Below the pieces are notes generated by a model, which ran no database searches, was not told where the DNA came from, and saw only the letters and a list, made by a program, of their open reading frames with translations. A DNA stretch of 64,000 nt from positions 10,894,945 through 10,958,944 of the forward strand of contig JABAKD010000006.1 of assembly GCA_012845835.1 (NCBI GenBank), read 5' to 3'. The translations under genes and the position numbers were made by a program. Below, piece after piece: positions 1 through 13,400 of the stretch. The stretch is from Undaria pinnatifida. Lineage: Eukaryota; Sar; Phaeophyceae; Laminariales; Alariaceae. Position 1 is the stretch's first letter; each line of letters opens with the position of its first letter.

Positions 1-79
1 CTAGGCCAACCAAGAGAAACGCGGCGTGCGCCGTGGAGAGCCTGCCTTTTCCTTCGCTTGAGCCCAGGAAGAAAACGCG
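1..79 (-). CDS. Possible next exon, cut by the window edge
   Basis: A strong acceptor (ttttctgtttgcag) is followed by 26 open codons to the window edge, starting RVFFLGSSEGKGRLSTAHAA in the phase left by exon 19. Nothing else supports it. Confidence 0.25.
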
Positions 80-1190
80 CTGCAAACAGAAAAGTAAAAT
101 AGAAAACGTGGAGGCCTTGTTTTTACGTTGTTTGTATCCGACACTGTGCGGTGGGAGTCCCAAAAATGACTAAGAGTCAGAAAATTAAGGTCGATAGATA
201 AAAACGTAAAAATTCGACAACCAAAGGCCATTTTGTTGTATATACATATGTCACATTGAAAAGGTGTTGAGCGGCGATGGTTTTGGGTACGTTTGACCAT
301 GCTCCGAAAACGATACGACTAAGAGCACGCACTCGTTGGGGGATGCCGCAGGGGCCATCTTCTCACGATGCTGATATCGCAACGTTTTCCGCTTTCTAAT
401 CCCAAGCGATTTGTCCCCAAAAGCATGCGTGCAGTTCTAACGGGGTTACAGTGCGCGTCCGCTGGCACACCGTATCTCCTGTCGGTGATCGCTGTAGAGT
501 GTTCAACGGGAAGCGCGTATTGGTCTTACGTTCTTCTGTATGCTGGCGGGAAATACCGATAATACAGAGTCAACCGGCGCTACTCCGCATGCTGCTATTC
601 GTCACTCACTACTGGCTGTTCCGTTTGAGTCAAGCGATTTCAAAGGCATCACAGCGTACCTCGACCGACTCCATCAGGTCTTCCCCCTTCATTGAGCTTG
701 GCTGAAGGTATAACTGCCTGCCATCACGGGATGAAGAGAAGTTCACGTCGTCCTGTGAGGGAATGCAATATCATATAGGGGGGGTACATACGTAGTTAAT
801 TATAAGATTAGTTTCGGAATTCGGGGAGACTGGGGCAATTGATCAGCACCTACTCATGGGCGGAATTTTGGGGGAATTTACGAACGAGCGGCCGAAACGA
901 AATAAATGTCTCAATTCAGAACCGGATCACTTGCTTGATCGCTGCCCGCACGAGAAAAAGAGGACACGTTCGCATCGTTCTAAGAGGGCACAACAGCATA
1001 CCTGAGCAACGAAAGTATTACTAACCCTTAGGTGAAAACTTGTTGGGCTGCTTGACTACAATGCAAACGAGTGCTAAACGGCGCGATGAACAACAAGGTT
1101 GACGCCACGTAGCTTTCAATATATCAGGGGAAAAAAACGCACTTTCCGGGCGAATTCCAAGCTCCTTTTGGGCATATAATTAGCTAATAG
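80..1190. other. No recognised gene; intronic or intergenic
   Basis: AT-rich sequence without a convincing exon. Near 1195-1320 there is a diverged copy of the dispersed CCTCAAGTGAGG family, placed directly after the exon 19 donor. Confidence 0.4.
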
Positions 1191-1322
1191 ACATGTTGGT
1201 CGGGTTACGTGAGAGCATGTATTCCAAGTCGTGTTTCGGGTGAGATATTAAGCTCCTCGTGTTAGGATCTCGGAAGCTTCTTAGAATCTGATGCATCCCT
1301 AGCGTGGGATGACTCGCCTCAC

Positions 1323-1439
1323 CTCCTTGGTACCAACTTTTCCCCCCTTCGGCGTCAGACAGCTCCACCGCTGCTGGTGCCTGAGCCGTTTAGGAGGGCG
1401 TTCCAATGATGGCGCACGCGCACGTGTGGTGATCTCCTT
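1323..1439 (-). CDS. Channel gene exon 19 (basic tail), last of five tandem copies
   Basis: 39 codons in phase 0, using a CTGAG acceptor and a GAG/gtgagg donor: KEITTRARAPSLERPPKRLR then HQQRWSCLTPKGGKVGTKE. Four upstream copies in a roughly 200-bp array (1560-2490) share the start of this sequence and mostly a better acceptor. The true splice choice among copies cannot be decided here. Confidence 0.5.
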
Positions 1440-4400
1440 CTCAGCGCGTGCAGCCGAAAAGAACAAAAAAACGAAAACCCAAAGAAAAATATGGTGTTAG
1501 TCGCCCGCAGTGTTCCCGCGAGTACCAGTATTGCCCAATATTTTGAAAAAAAACTTGTGATCCACGGGAAGAAATCTGTCTAGACATTTCAATGATTGGG
1601 CATGGGCACGCGCTGTGCATTCCTTCTCGCCCTCGACAGCAAAACAACTCGACAAATATAAAAGTAGAGATATAATACGCAAAAAAAAAAGAATAACTTG
1701 GTGCGGTCAAAAACAACAAAAAAGATATTTTTATTTTTGCGAGAAATGTGTTCCATTTTTCTTGTTGGTCAATAACATTGAAAATGAAACCCACGGAAGA
1801 TGCTGACGAGACGATCCAATGATGGCGCAAGGGCACGCGCGGTGCATTAGTTCTTAGCTTACCAAACACAACACAATGACCAAAACCCAGGGAAAAAGAC
1901 GTGTTGTTTGCCGGCAGTTTGCCTATGAGCGCAAGTGTTAGTCATCATTTTTAACATACATTTCTGATTCGCGGAAAATTCTGCCGAGACGTTCCAACGA
2001 TAGTGCACGGGCACGCACGGTGCATTCCTTCTCGGCCTGAGCAACAAAACACACCCAAAAAGTAAGCTTAAACCAAGGAAGCACGCAAAAAAATACCCAC
2101 ACTTTTTTGAGGAGCCAAACAGGGCGGGCGGGTTACTAAAACCAAGCAAAAAACAACTTGAAAAAACGCATTTTCTCGATTCGCGCAGAAATCATAACGC
2201 TCCAATTTTTTTTTGCATTTTGGCCTTGTTTAGGAGTGTGACTCCGTTTTCTTATTTTCGCGTGCTCCCCTGCTTAGACCCATCATACACAAGTAAGAAA
2301 AAAATTGGGCCAGCCAAATGCAAACAAAAATAACGAAACGAAAACGTGCAGCGAGAGAGTAGCGTTTCAGCAGTTTTCACGTACTGTTCAATGTTTTCGA
2401 ATTTTCTTATATTCTTATCCGGCGAACATTCTGGCGGGGCGTGCCAATGACGGCGCGCGGGCATGCGCTGGGCCTTCTTTCTCAGCCTGTGCCACCAAAA
2501 CCACCTACAGGCGACAGCTTGTCGAGCATATATTGTGATGCAAACTACACCGGGCATTTACGAAAAAACTACGAAAACACACCGAAATATTTAGGGTACT
2601 TTACGAGGCCAACGGAGCTATTGAAAACCACATCAGAAGCGCGGTCCGTATCGAAGCGCGTGGTGCAATGCCACAGGTGGAGGAATAAACGGAAGCTACT
2701 AAGGAAATTCAACCTTGCCGTCAGATGATGCCGCAGCATAACAGAGCGAACAACAGTTCAAAACCGTGCTCCAATAGTGGTGGCGCTTTTCGTCCAAAAT
2801 AGCTACGATCGACAGGGGGGACACCTGCTACCGTTGAGGTACACCCATTTTATTTTTTTAGATTCCTCGCTTGAGGACCTCGTCGCAACTCACCCAAAAA
2901 CTCGTTTTGAGGAAAGAAAGCGCAGTCCGATGAGCAGCCCCATGGCCTAGGCGTGCAAAGCAATCACATCTCAAACCCAAGAATGACCTCCCGACGATTT
3001 TGGGTTAAGGAGCCACGTCATACAGAAGAAAAAAATGGCAAAAAAGTGCCCTACGCCTATTGTGGCACGACCTGAGTTCCTCAACTAAAGAAATGCCCTA
3101 AATCGTTGAAATACCAGCGTTTAAATACCAACGCTGGAGCAATAAACAAAACAACCGTGTTGTGTCGCTTGGCGCGGGGAACATCTCACCTCCTCCTCCT
3201 TTTTTCTCAAGGGAATCACCGTCGACAGCCAGATGGATATCTTCCACGTAATTAACGGGAAAGAGAGTGTCCACATGACGGTCAGGAGAGCCAGGGCTGC
3301 CAGACCGACAACGAACGAAAAAATTGTCCTGTTCAGCGCGCCCATGGTTATCTCCCACAACCTGTCCCATTGTTCGCTCCGGCGAGACCTGGCCAACACG
3401 GGAAAAAAACATCAGTAAGGCAAGATAATTTTCGATGTCTCCGTTGTTCGAGACGCATACCATAGGCCGAAACAGTACCCGCCAGTACCAGTACCGCATA
3501 TTTGAATGTCAACACTCGAGGTATTGGCCAATGCTTAAATATTTCGGGGTTTGATACTGCGAATATTGGGCTGTACGCAGCATTTTCGAGGTTAATACTG
3601 CGGGTACTGGGCCATACTAAGCGCTTTCGAGAATTGAATACTACATGTACTAGGCTATCGACAGCATTTTTCGATGCCTCCGTTTATTTCGACACGTGCG
3701 CAAAGAACGGCAGGCGGATGCTTGCCGCGTGTCGGGATGATTTTCAAATCGAGTATTGCGGAACCTGTCCTTGATTTTATGCCAGTGTAGGCAGTAATCC
3801 AATCTGGAAAGGCACCGCACCAGCGTCAACAGAACTTGCGCTTCATCTATACCGCAGCAGAGTACGAAACCAAAATCTTGGACCTGCGACATAGCTAACC
3901 CTCTTCAATTATATTCGAGCGCAGCAGTTCCGAACGCAAGCTGAAGAAGGGTGAAAGGAGCAGGGGGGGCACCGTTTAGGACCTCCTCTCCGCTCTGAAA
4001 AAGGATCTACAGTACGCAACCAACTAAACACCTAAGCGACTAACAACCAGTTGGCGACTTACTCTTAATAGAGTTAGCCAACTCACATTCCTACTCATCG
4101 GGCCTACCACTCTATCAGGAAATGGAAGGGCTGTTGGGGTACTCCTCGCGTATACCGCTCTGTTCAGAAATATAAGGATATTTGGGGATATAAAGATTAA
4201 CACCAAACGGTCCTAGATACTAGTATGCGGCAACGTCGCTTGTTTTAGACTCACCCAACAGGCCACACAGATCCTAGCACAGGCTTGAGAAGATTAAAAG
4301 GCGGAGGCAGAACATCGTTCAGGACATCCTCCCCACTCTGAAGGATTATCTTCGCCCGCGCGAGCTGAAACTCCTTCGAGGCGTTTTGCTGGACCTCTGA

Positions 4401-7400
4401 GTGCGCGGTACTCAGCACCGCAATCAACAAGTTCAGAAGCATCACAGCCATGATGACGAGATATATCACCAACAAGGTAACTCCCGCCTCCACGTGAATA
4501 ACTCCTCCGCAATCTTGACCATCTGCGCTTTCGTAGCGCTCGTAGAAAACGCTGAAGTCGAACTCTCCCAGCATCGCCCCGAAAATCGTTAGCAGGGAGT
4601 CTCCGATTTCTCCGAAAACTTGGACCACTGGGTGCTCGCTGACATCGCAGCTTGGATTGAGCCGCTCTACGAGAACGGTGTTGGGGCCGTAGAGAGCGCT
4701 GAAACTAGCGGCGAAGCCCAGCATGACGAGAAGCAGGACGAGCGAGAACTGGGCAAGCTCCGTCAGCATGGTGAAAATAACCTGACGAATAAACGTGGCG
4801 GATAACGCAAGCAGTGTGGAGGTGAAATAATTCGTGTAGGCGCATGCTACAATAAAGGTGGCCCTATTCGGCTCTTCCGTTTTCCGAATGACGGGGCTCC
4901 CTATCCAAAACTCGTCGGAAAGTCGTTCTCGCTTTGCAATAGGAATGTTTTCTCTGTCTAAGCCACGGATTGGTTCACCGAATTGGACTTTCACTTTACC
5001 CAAAATTCGTTGTTGTGAGAGGTATAGTGCTCCTCATCAGGTTAAGAGCCTCAGAACACAAGCGGTGCATCTCTACCGTAGTATATGTCATCGTACAAAT
5101 AGGGACATTGGGATGGAACTTGAATTAATTCATACTTCCAAGTGCTTCCAAGTGCTAAGTCAATATCGATACACAAAAAACTAACTTCCATACTCGTGGG
5201 AGAATATGTGTGAGCTGCGAGGCGCTGATGAATGTTAGCTACTACCGGCCATTTAGCACTATCCTCTACCTTGCTTACTCGCGTTAATACGGTAAGCAGG
5301 CTATTAGGTGGTGCTAAACATTGTCGTAAAGAGCGCTGGAGCTCGCTGCGAAGGCTAACACAGCCAGAAGCAGGACAAGCGAATGCTGCGCCAACTCTGT
5401 GAGCATGGTGATAATCACCCGGTCAACAGACGCTGTGGATAGACCTTACCAGAGTGCACGTCTGGGGGCGACGTAATCAGCCAATGGATACTGCAGTAGT
5501 TCATGACACAAACCGAATTTCCCCTGCTAGGCAGACGATACCTCAGCTGCTTGGCCGGACCACCATTACTATTACCATTTAATAAAAATGCTTCCCATAC
5601 GTTAGCTGTGAGTTCGATTGATTTAGTGATCGATAGTCGTCTTTGCAACCTACGCGATACTCCGGCCGCGCGTTTTTACAGATTCCATACTCTTTGAAGC
5701 TATATAATTTTGCTCGCCCTCCGACAACGTGCAGCATGAGAGAAACATTTATCGTTTTACGTGCTTTTCGTGTGACCCTCTGGGGTGTAGCTTCCGACTT
5801 AAATAGCAAGGACACTCTCGCCTACCAACGCCGTGGGCTTACAACACCACACGTTGTTTATTCGTATCAGTGCGCCGTACCTGCGTCATGGGGCCCAAGG
5901 CGCTTCCTATTTGGGAGAGAAACAGGACCCTTGAAAACAGAAGCGGCGCAGTAGATGCCAGAAAGCACTGGGCAAGAATCAGGTGTTGGGCGTTCCCCGT
6001 TGCCAGCTCCATCATCCGGAATATGAAGGCCAAAAAAACGAACAGCACCGTAGTGACGTCCAGAAAATTCCACTTGTCGTAGAAGTATCTGCCAAACATA
6101 AGTCGACGCACCAAAGGGGGGAAGCAGGGGGGAGTAGGAGGGGCCGGGAGGCGGTGTACTCGTCACTATGCATTGCAGCAGTCTTAAGACCCTAGACCCT
6201 CGCACCTCTACAATGCCGGGACCGAGCGCGTCGCACTTTTGTGGACACGGTAAAAGCGGGGGGGGCGGGGGGATAAGCTAACTTGTCCAAGCCAGGGGAA
6301 AGCACACAAACATACAACGCTGGCACTCGTGTGAGAACAACGAAACGAAAGGGATGATACACTGCTACGTTGCTCCATTATCCGGAACATGAAGGTCAAA
6401 ACACGAGCAGCACCGTAGTAACGTCGAGAAGTTGTCCTTATCATGTGATAAAACTACCTGTTACCTCGCGTCAAAGGGGAGAGATTCGGGGCGGGAGGGC
6501 GTAAACGGACTTGTTCATGCAAGGGAAGACCACACACTAACACTCGTGTGAGTAAATAGAAAAACAACAATTGCGATAGACGAGCACCGGCATGGATAAG
6601 CGACGCGCGACATTTCCATCACCTCAAAGACAGATGAAAGGCAAGTAAGTGGGCATCTCACCTATCTATCGACGCTCCGACGCCTGGTTCCGACTTGCTC
6701 GCGTTCGAAAACTCCAGCACTTCTCGCCACGCTACTGCCTGAAATTGTTCATGCACAATGGTCGTCGATACAGCACATACCCCGGTCGCTCTGTTGGCTA
6801 TTACGGGAAATTCAAAAATCTAAGAGACGGCCGGTCTTCGAGGTTCGAACCCCGCAGTGAGCGGTAGAGGTTGCGTGTTTGACAGGATTTCTCAACTGAG
6901 GTATACCAAGGGTGTTTACGAAGGGTGTTTGCGAACTTCCAACTTTGGCTGGGTACGATTTGGGTAGGAAAACATAGAAGAATAGTATTGATACCGTCGA
7001 AACTCACAATCCAAGGCCAACCCAACCCACAATAAAAGAGCGAAAAAAATCGGTTAAGAAATACGTTTTCTACCATTTTCTAAATTCCTAACCTAAACGT
7101 TTCGTCGGTTGGTTGGCCGTGGACTATGGTATTTGTCGGCTTCAACACCATTCTTGCATTTTTTCCAACCCAAGAGAGGTAGGCAATCGCAAACACGCTA
7201 CTTGTAATATCTTTGGATCCGACGAGCATTGTACAATAGTACGCGTTAGATACCTGGCCCAGATGGGGCTGTGTATTGGGCACCTTTAGCATTCCAAAAG
7301 GTGTTTGCTGGATAGGGTATAGGGGTATACAGCACCTCAAGCGAGGAGCCGCGGAAACGTAGGAGCATGAGTTAGCAAATTTCGATGAAAATCGACGAGC

Positions 7401-10400
7401 TTTAAAGGATGAAAAGTGGGAATGCTGACCCCTGTGCGCGATAAAAAATGAAATAATGTACCTGCGGGGAGAAGGGGAGACATCTGTGACCACGGCTTGT
7501 CCAGAAGGTCATTGAGGGTAAGAGCTCTTACGGGTTGAGCTGGAGAGTAAAATTGATGATTACAAACAAAGTTAAAAGCCGGTCCTCTCACCACCATGAA
7601 GATGTAGAATATCCACTCGTTGGGCGGCACGTCCTGGCTCTTGAGCGATACGCAGCTGAGGTAGAGTGCGATCGTCCCGCTGAAATATCAGGGACAAACG
7701 AGAGTAGAGAAATGCTCATCGCATTAAATGTCGTCTCCCTTGAACATAGAAGTTTATTCATGCCTTGAATTAGCATAAACTACCCCCCACACACCCTGGA
7801 CAGAAATCCATCTTCATACTGTTTTCCGTCCCATCTTATTTGTATCCATCCCATTGTTTTGTATGCACAGCTTTCTCCAGCTCTCTCCCTCTCATCCAGC
7901 CCAGACAAAGATAGTATGGCTGTCACGAGGAACTCGGGCAATCGGAAATTTTCAACAACTTTGGCCAACTTCTATGCGTGGGTGGTCGGCGTGTGCTTCC
8001 GGCAACTCGGAAGATGTACCCGTTTTCTGCCAACATCGAAATTAGAGTTTTGTGTGTATAATTTTTTCAGAGGAGGAGAGACCAGAACCTCCCTTAGGGG
8101 ACTTTCTACGACGATAGGTATCTCACGCCAACAACCACACACCGCGGGAGGCATTCTACGTTAGGGGTATCACTTTTCAGCCAAACCATTTCTGATCGAC
8201 GGGGCACTCCTCAACTAAGAAACTAACTGGTATCGTTGTATCGTTGTATTCGTATAAAACCATTCGTTATACAATACCTACAAGGCCATGAGAGTTTTGA
8301 TCGGGCCACACTTTTCGTATTTACCATCGTCCGTTCTCGGGTTCGGCATGGACCTCCTCAAATCAGAACCCTCAGAAAATAAGGGTGAACCTCTACTCTA
8401 CCGGCCCCCTCATGAGAAAGAGCCCCACAAAGAAACTGAGCCTAAGATTTTCGGGAACAAACGAAAGTCGGAAGCGGTTATACTAAGGTTGGTGTGGAAT
8501 ACACCCTTTCTTAAATAAGAAACCTAGCCAGCGCCAGTAGCACAGAGCCTGTACTTTTACGTAGCACGCGTCACGAGCCCCCTAAACACCAACGCCGCCA
8601 AACGTACAAGAAGCATCTCGTCTGAGCAAGCCTTGAAAGTGTACTGTGACCCCAACCTAACCTGGAGTAGCCTCAAGTAACAGCTGTTATATACCTGGTA
8701 GGATTTAGTGTATCACTCGCAGATGAGCATGATTTTCACTTTTTCGCGTTTTGATATGATTTACATCACCCAAAAGGTGAACCTGACATTATGCTTGCGA
8801 CAGTTCTTATTCGTGGCCATGTATAGTGGAAGTTCTCTCTATTTAGTGATTTGTATCCATGTTATTTTTCCATCAAGTTTACTGTCCAGCTCAACTCGTA
8901 AAAGGTTTTACTCTCAGCGACCCTCTGGACAAACGGGTCACATGTGTTTTCTCCTCTCCCCCCCGGTACGTACCTTCCTTGTTATGGCGCAAAGGGTTCA
9001 GCATTTCCAATCTTCAGTTTCTCATGCTCGTCGATTTTCGTCGATTTTTTCTATCTCACCCTCTCGCGCTTTCCGCTCGTCATTTCTTACGCAAGAAATA
9101 GTCCCTACGAGCACGAGTATGCCCGCGGAGAGACTTGAACCCGCGTCCTTGACGTTGGTACGGACGATAGTACACCTACTACTTCATCATGGACGACCGC
9201 AGTGCCGGTTGAATAGCGCCTCTTTCCGGTATAGTGCCGTTGAAATCGCTTGGCACGACTTGAACCCCACGTACTAGTATCAGTACCGGTACGATACCCA
9301 ATAGTGCCCGTGTCCGGCGTACTGCCGCTATTGTTGGCTGGCACAAACCAGTACTACGGGGAGACCACCACTGCACTGCGGTCGGCCGTGGAACTCACAG
9401 GTAGCTGATGACAACGAACGCCATCCTGATAGAAGGAATGGTGTAGTAGGACACCGGCTTTCCCAAGATGCCCGCGAGCGTGAACTGCAGACCAGGGAGA
9501 ATGGTTCGATGTGGTATCGCAATCTGCTCGATTCTCCATCCTTGAAGTACCCTGCGAGGTTGAAAGTTAACACTAGCGTGTATGAGACACCCGCGGGACA
9601 GGCCATGCGATATCGCGAGGTACTCTGTTTTTCGTTTTGTCGTATTTTTTCTTCATCCCATTTATTGTCCTCACACCCTATACTCTCGCCCTCCCTCCCG
9701 GCAGTAACTCAGATCCGGGGTCCCATAACGGGCCCTCCTCCCCCCTCCCCACTACGGTGCGTGCCTTCATTTTTATCGCGAGAAGAGTTCAGCATTTTCT
9801 TCCCTGGTCGACTCGCGTCGAATTGTACCTAACCACGCTGCTGGGAGCTCTCAGCAGTTGATCCTTGTTTTTTTTACATATGTATACTTATATCCAGTAC
9901 TGAGGTACCCTGCGAGGTTGACGGTTAACGCTAGCATGTTTAGAAACCCGCGGGCTAGCTTGTGCAGGACAGGCTATGCGGTACACGGTACAGTGGGGTG
10001 CCCGTATGAAAAAGGTTAGTGTCGCCGCCTTTATCTCTGTTCCGCTCGTATCTCCGAATGGGTATCATACAGGTTTTAGTAAAGGCGTAACGACCATATA
10101 GGTTTTCAGTCTAGGCGCCACAAGGCGTGACAAGCCGATTTGGCCGTTCTTACCTTAGCTTACTATTTTATGGAAGCTCTTAAATCGGTACCACACGGTA
10201 TAGCAACGTGCTCGATTCTCCATCGATGGAGTACCCTGTAAGCATAAACGCTAACGTTAGCATGAATCAGAACCCCATGGGTAGCGCTCTAGAATGAGGT
10301 TCAACGTTGGCACGTTTAAATATCATAATAAAGCGGCATCACAAGAATAACTCACCATAACCGCAGGCGGCCCGGTAGTCTGTCTTATTGGATGTACTGT

Positions 10401-13400
10401 GTTGATTTCATAGCCCTACATACCCACTCGCCTGATTGGTCACGTCATCAAGTTGGTAGTTGGTAGTGATATGTATGCACATACTTGGTAGTACAAAAAT
10501 ATGTAGCCAGCCCGTCTCTCACAGTAGTTCTATGTAGTCATGTGACATAGCCGATACTTGGTCGTGATATACCAGGTGTACCACGTGTGTGATCAACATA
10601 TCTCTTACAGCAGAAGCGTCTGGAAGAAGTCCATGTCCTCCGCCACTGCATCGTCCGGCGCCTTCCGCGCTTGGTGGGTGTAGCTGTAGAACGCCTGGTT
10701 AATGTTGCGCTCGAAAGGTTTCTGGGAGTGCCACCGCGGCAACGTTCGGCTGAACTTCAGCCCGAGGTAATCCAGCACCAGCGCTTCACTCAGGACCTCA
10801 AGAGCGCGCGGTCCGGACCTCACCGCTTGCACCAACGAGTTATCTCCTCCTTCTAGGTTGCTGAGTTTACGGGCACGGGCGCGGGCGGCCGCTTTCAGTA
10901 TATCGGAGGGAACGAGATTATCTCTGTGTATATTTTCATGGTATCACAGCAGATAAGAGTCTTATCCTTTTCGTCTCCCCCCAGAGAATCCAAAACAATC
11001 AGTTAACCCACGACAAAGATGCCATATTTAATTATTTTCGTTGTTTCAACTACCCGCTTTGTATTTATCACACTACTTTAGACAATCGCTTGAACCAATG
11101 AGTTCCCGCCCTCTTCTAGGTTGCTGGATCGATGAGCGGCAACGGGCAGAGGTCGTCGTTTCCATTACTTCAAACGGAGTGGTTTGTCGTTTTTAGAAGA
11201 AAAAAGTACACCAAGAGAGAAAAATATTCATAAAATCCACCTCCGAGGAGACGAAAATAATATAAAGGGAGAGAGTGAAACTTATTTGGTTCATACTGTT
11301 TCAATACGGAGTATATTGTTGATGCTAGAGGGAGGCGACATTTTCATGGTAAATGGAGACGATAGATGAAAATGAACTAAACTAACTCACACCATTCCGA
11401 GATATAGTTATTTTCTATGGCAGGGGGAACAAATATTCTGGTGAAAGGCCCCACCCGGTCGCGGCCGCGACTGCGGCAGCAACATGGATAACGCCTTACC
11501 ACCTTCACAATTGGCTCACATTAATTATCACGTAAGGTTCAAAACACCGCGGGTGCAGTGTTCCAGAAGGTAGATAATTTATTTTTAATCAATTTTATTT
11601 TGTTTCTTTAATAAAAGGGTTATCCCATGATTATTAAGGGATAACCCTTTTATTAAAGAAACAAATGAGTCCATAAGAATTCAAAGTAGGTGGCCCGAAA
11701 AATACGTGAGGGCAGGACCAACAGGGTTGAAAGCGGAATACTTGCCGACCGCGTCTCTCTTACATGGCATCAGGAACGGCCGATTGCCCACTCCCTTCGA
11801 GCATCCACCCCTGCGATGGTTCAACGACACCGGAGCATGCACACAATATATCGCGGCGCGGTTAACGCAGAGCACGAGCAGTTTGAACACCACTGAAGCC
11901 GCATGCTTGGTTCCGTGCGGGCAGAGGCGATTCTCTCTTCTTGAGGCGATCAGTATCAAAGAATCGTAGACGGTGTAGCCAGGCTTTATGTTCTGTTTTT
12001 GGCATGGGAAATCATTTCACCGCTGTGCGTTAAGGGACGATAGTGCCGTCAACCGACGTCTTCAATTTGGATCGGCCGACTACATAGCACCAGCACGCAC
12101 GCATGAGAAATCACTACAGACCTAGTTAAACGCCGACGCCGAGAAACTCAGTAGAAAGTTGCGGCATTTTTCCGGTGCACTTCACGCTCGTGTACCCATA
12201 GTTGATTGGCGACACCAGAAAATCGCAGTGGCACGTTTTCCGGCGTAGCTGACGCTCGTGCGCCCCTAGGACAACAAGTTATGCATTTAACTGAGTTTTC
12301 GCCCTTTCAGAACCGCACTCGCGTTTTTTAGGACGTCAGATATTCTGGACGTACCTGTGTGTGGGGGGCGTGTGTTGGATAGTTTTAATGTTTGTATACG
12401 CTGTACGATTAGCAGGATTATACTGAACGTTCAACCAGTTGTGAAATATTTCAGTCTCTGTGCTCTTATCATACACATCGTCAGTCTTTGTTAGGCCGGT
12501 GGGAAATTTCCGAAGATCCCTGCCAAACTTTGCCTGGACGGTTGTCCATGGGCCCGATTAGTAAATCATTATTTTCCAATTTTACGGGGAAAAAATGTTT
12601 CTCGCGGAATCTTGGCCAACGTCTGATTGATAATCAATGAGAATTTCTCAAGCAGATCTTGGATTAGACGCGGCGTAATTTCGTGTGCTCCACACACTTC
12701 GTTCGACGAGATCAACGACAGCGTCGTGCACTCTGAATGTGGCGAGCTTGTTAGGGGCTCCGACACTCCCTTGGTATGCACTGTTCACTCTACGGCCGGT
12801 GTTTTGTGGCGGGCGCCGACCACGCTTCTGAAAACATGTTAGGCGGCTGGAGTGTAGAAAATTGAGACAAAAGCTTTCTATCGTCTCCCAACGGGCAAAA
12901 AATAGAATTTTGAGCGGAACTGACGAAATACCACAGGAGAACACAAGCATCCTCTCACGGCCTGGGGCATGGATCAAGATGAACTCTTCAGCGCTATCAC
13001 CTACACTCATGTGACCTTGTCCGGAACGAGGAGTGATCGTGTCTATGTCGAGATCGAAGGACAATCGTGTTTGGTGGACAATGTTGATCGAGGCTCGATG
13101 AAAAAATGCCAAATTCCAATTGGGCCGCATGACTAAAAACAGAATCAGAAAAAAAAAGTTAATCGTTTTTTCCCCATAGCGACCGTACTGGACACATTGC
13201 AGCAAACAATTCAAAAAGCAAGGTTGCATAGGTTTTTGGTCAAACTATCGGCTTTCCATTAGCACCGGCCTTCATAAGCGATTTTTCGCCAGCAACCTGA
13301 GATGATGCGGTGGAACCTAAACCAATAAGCTTCAACACACGTAGAGAATCTGCACAAGCGTAATATTCCGACAACTACTCCGAAGAAATGTTGACAATGG

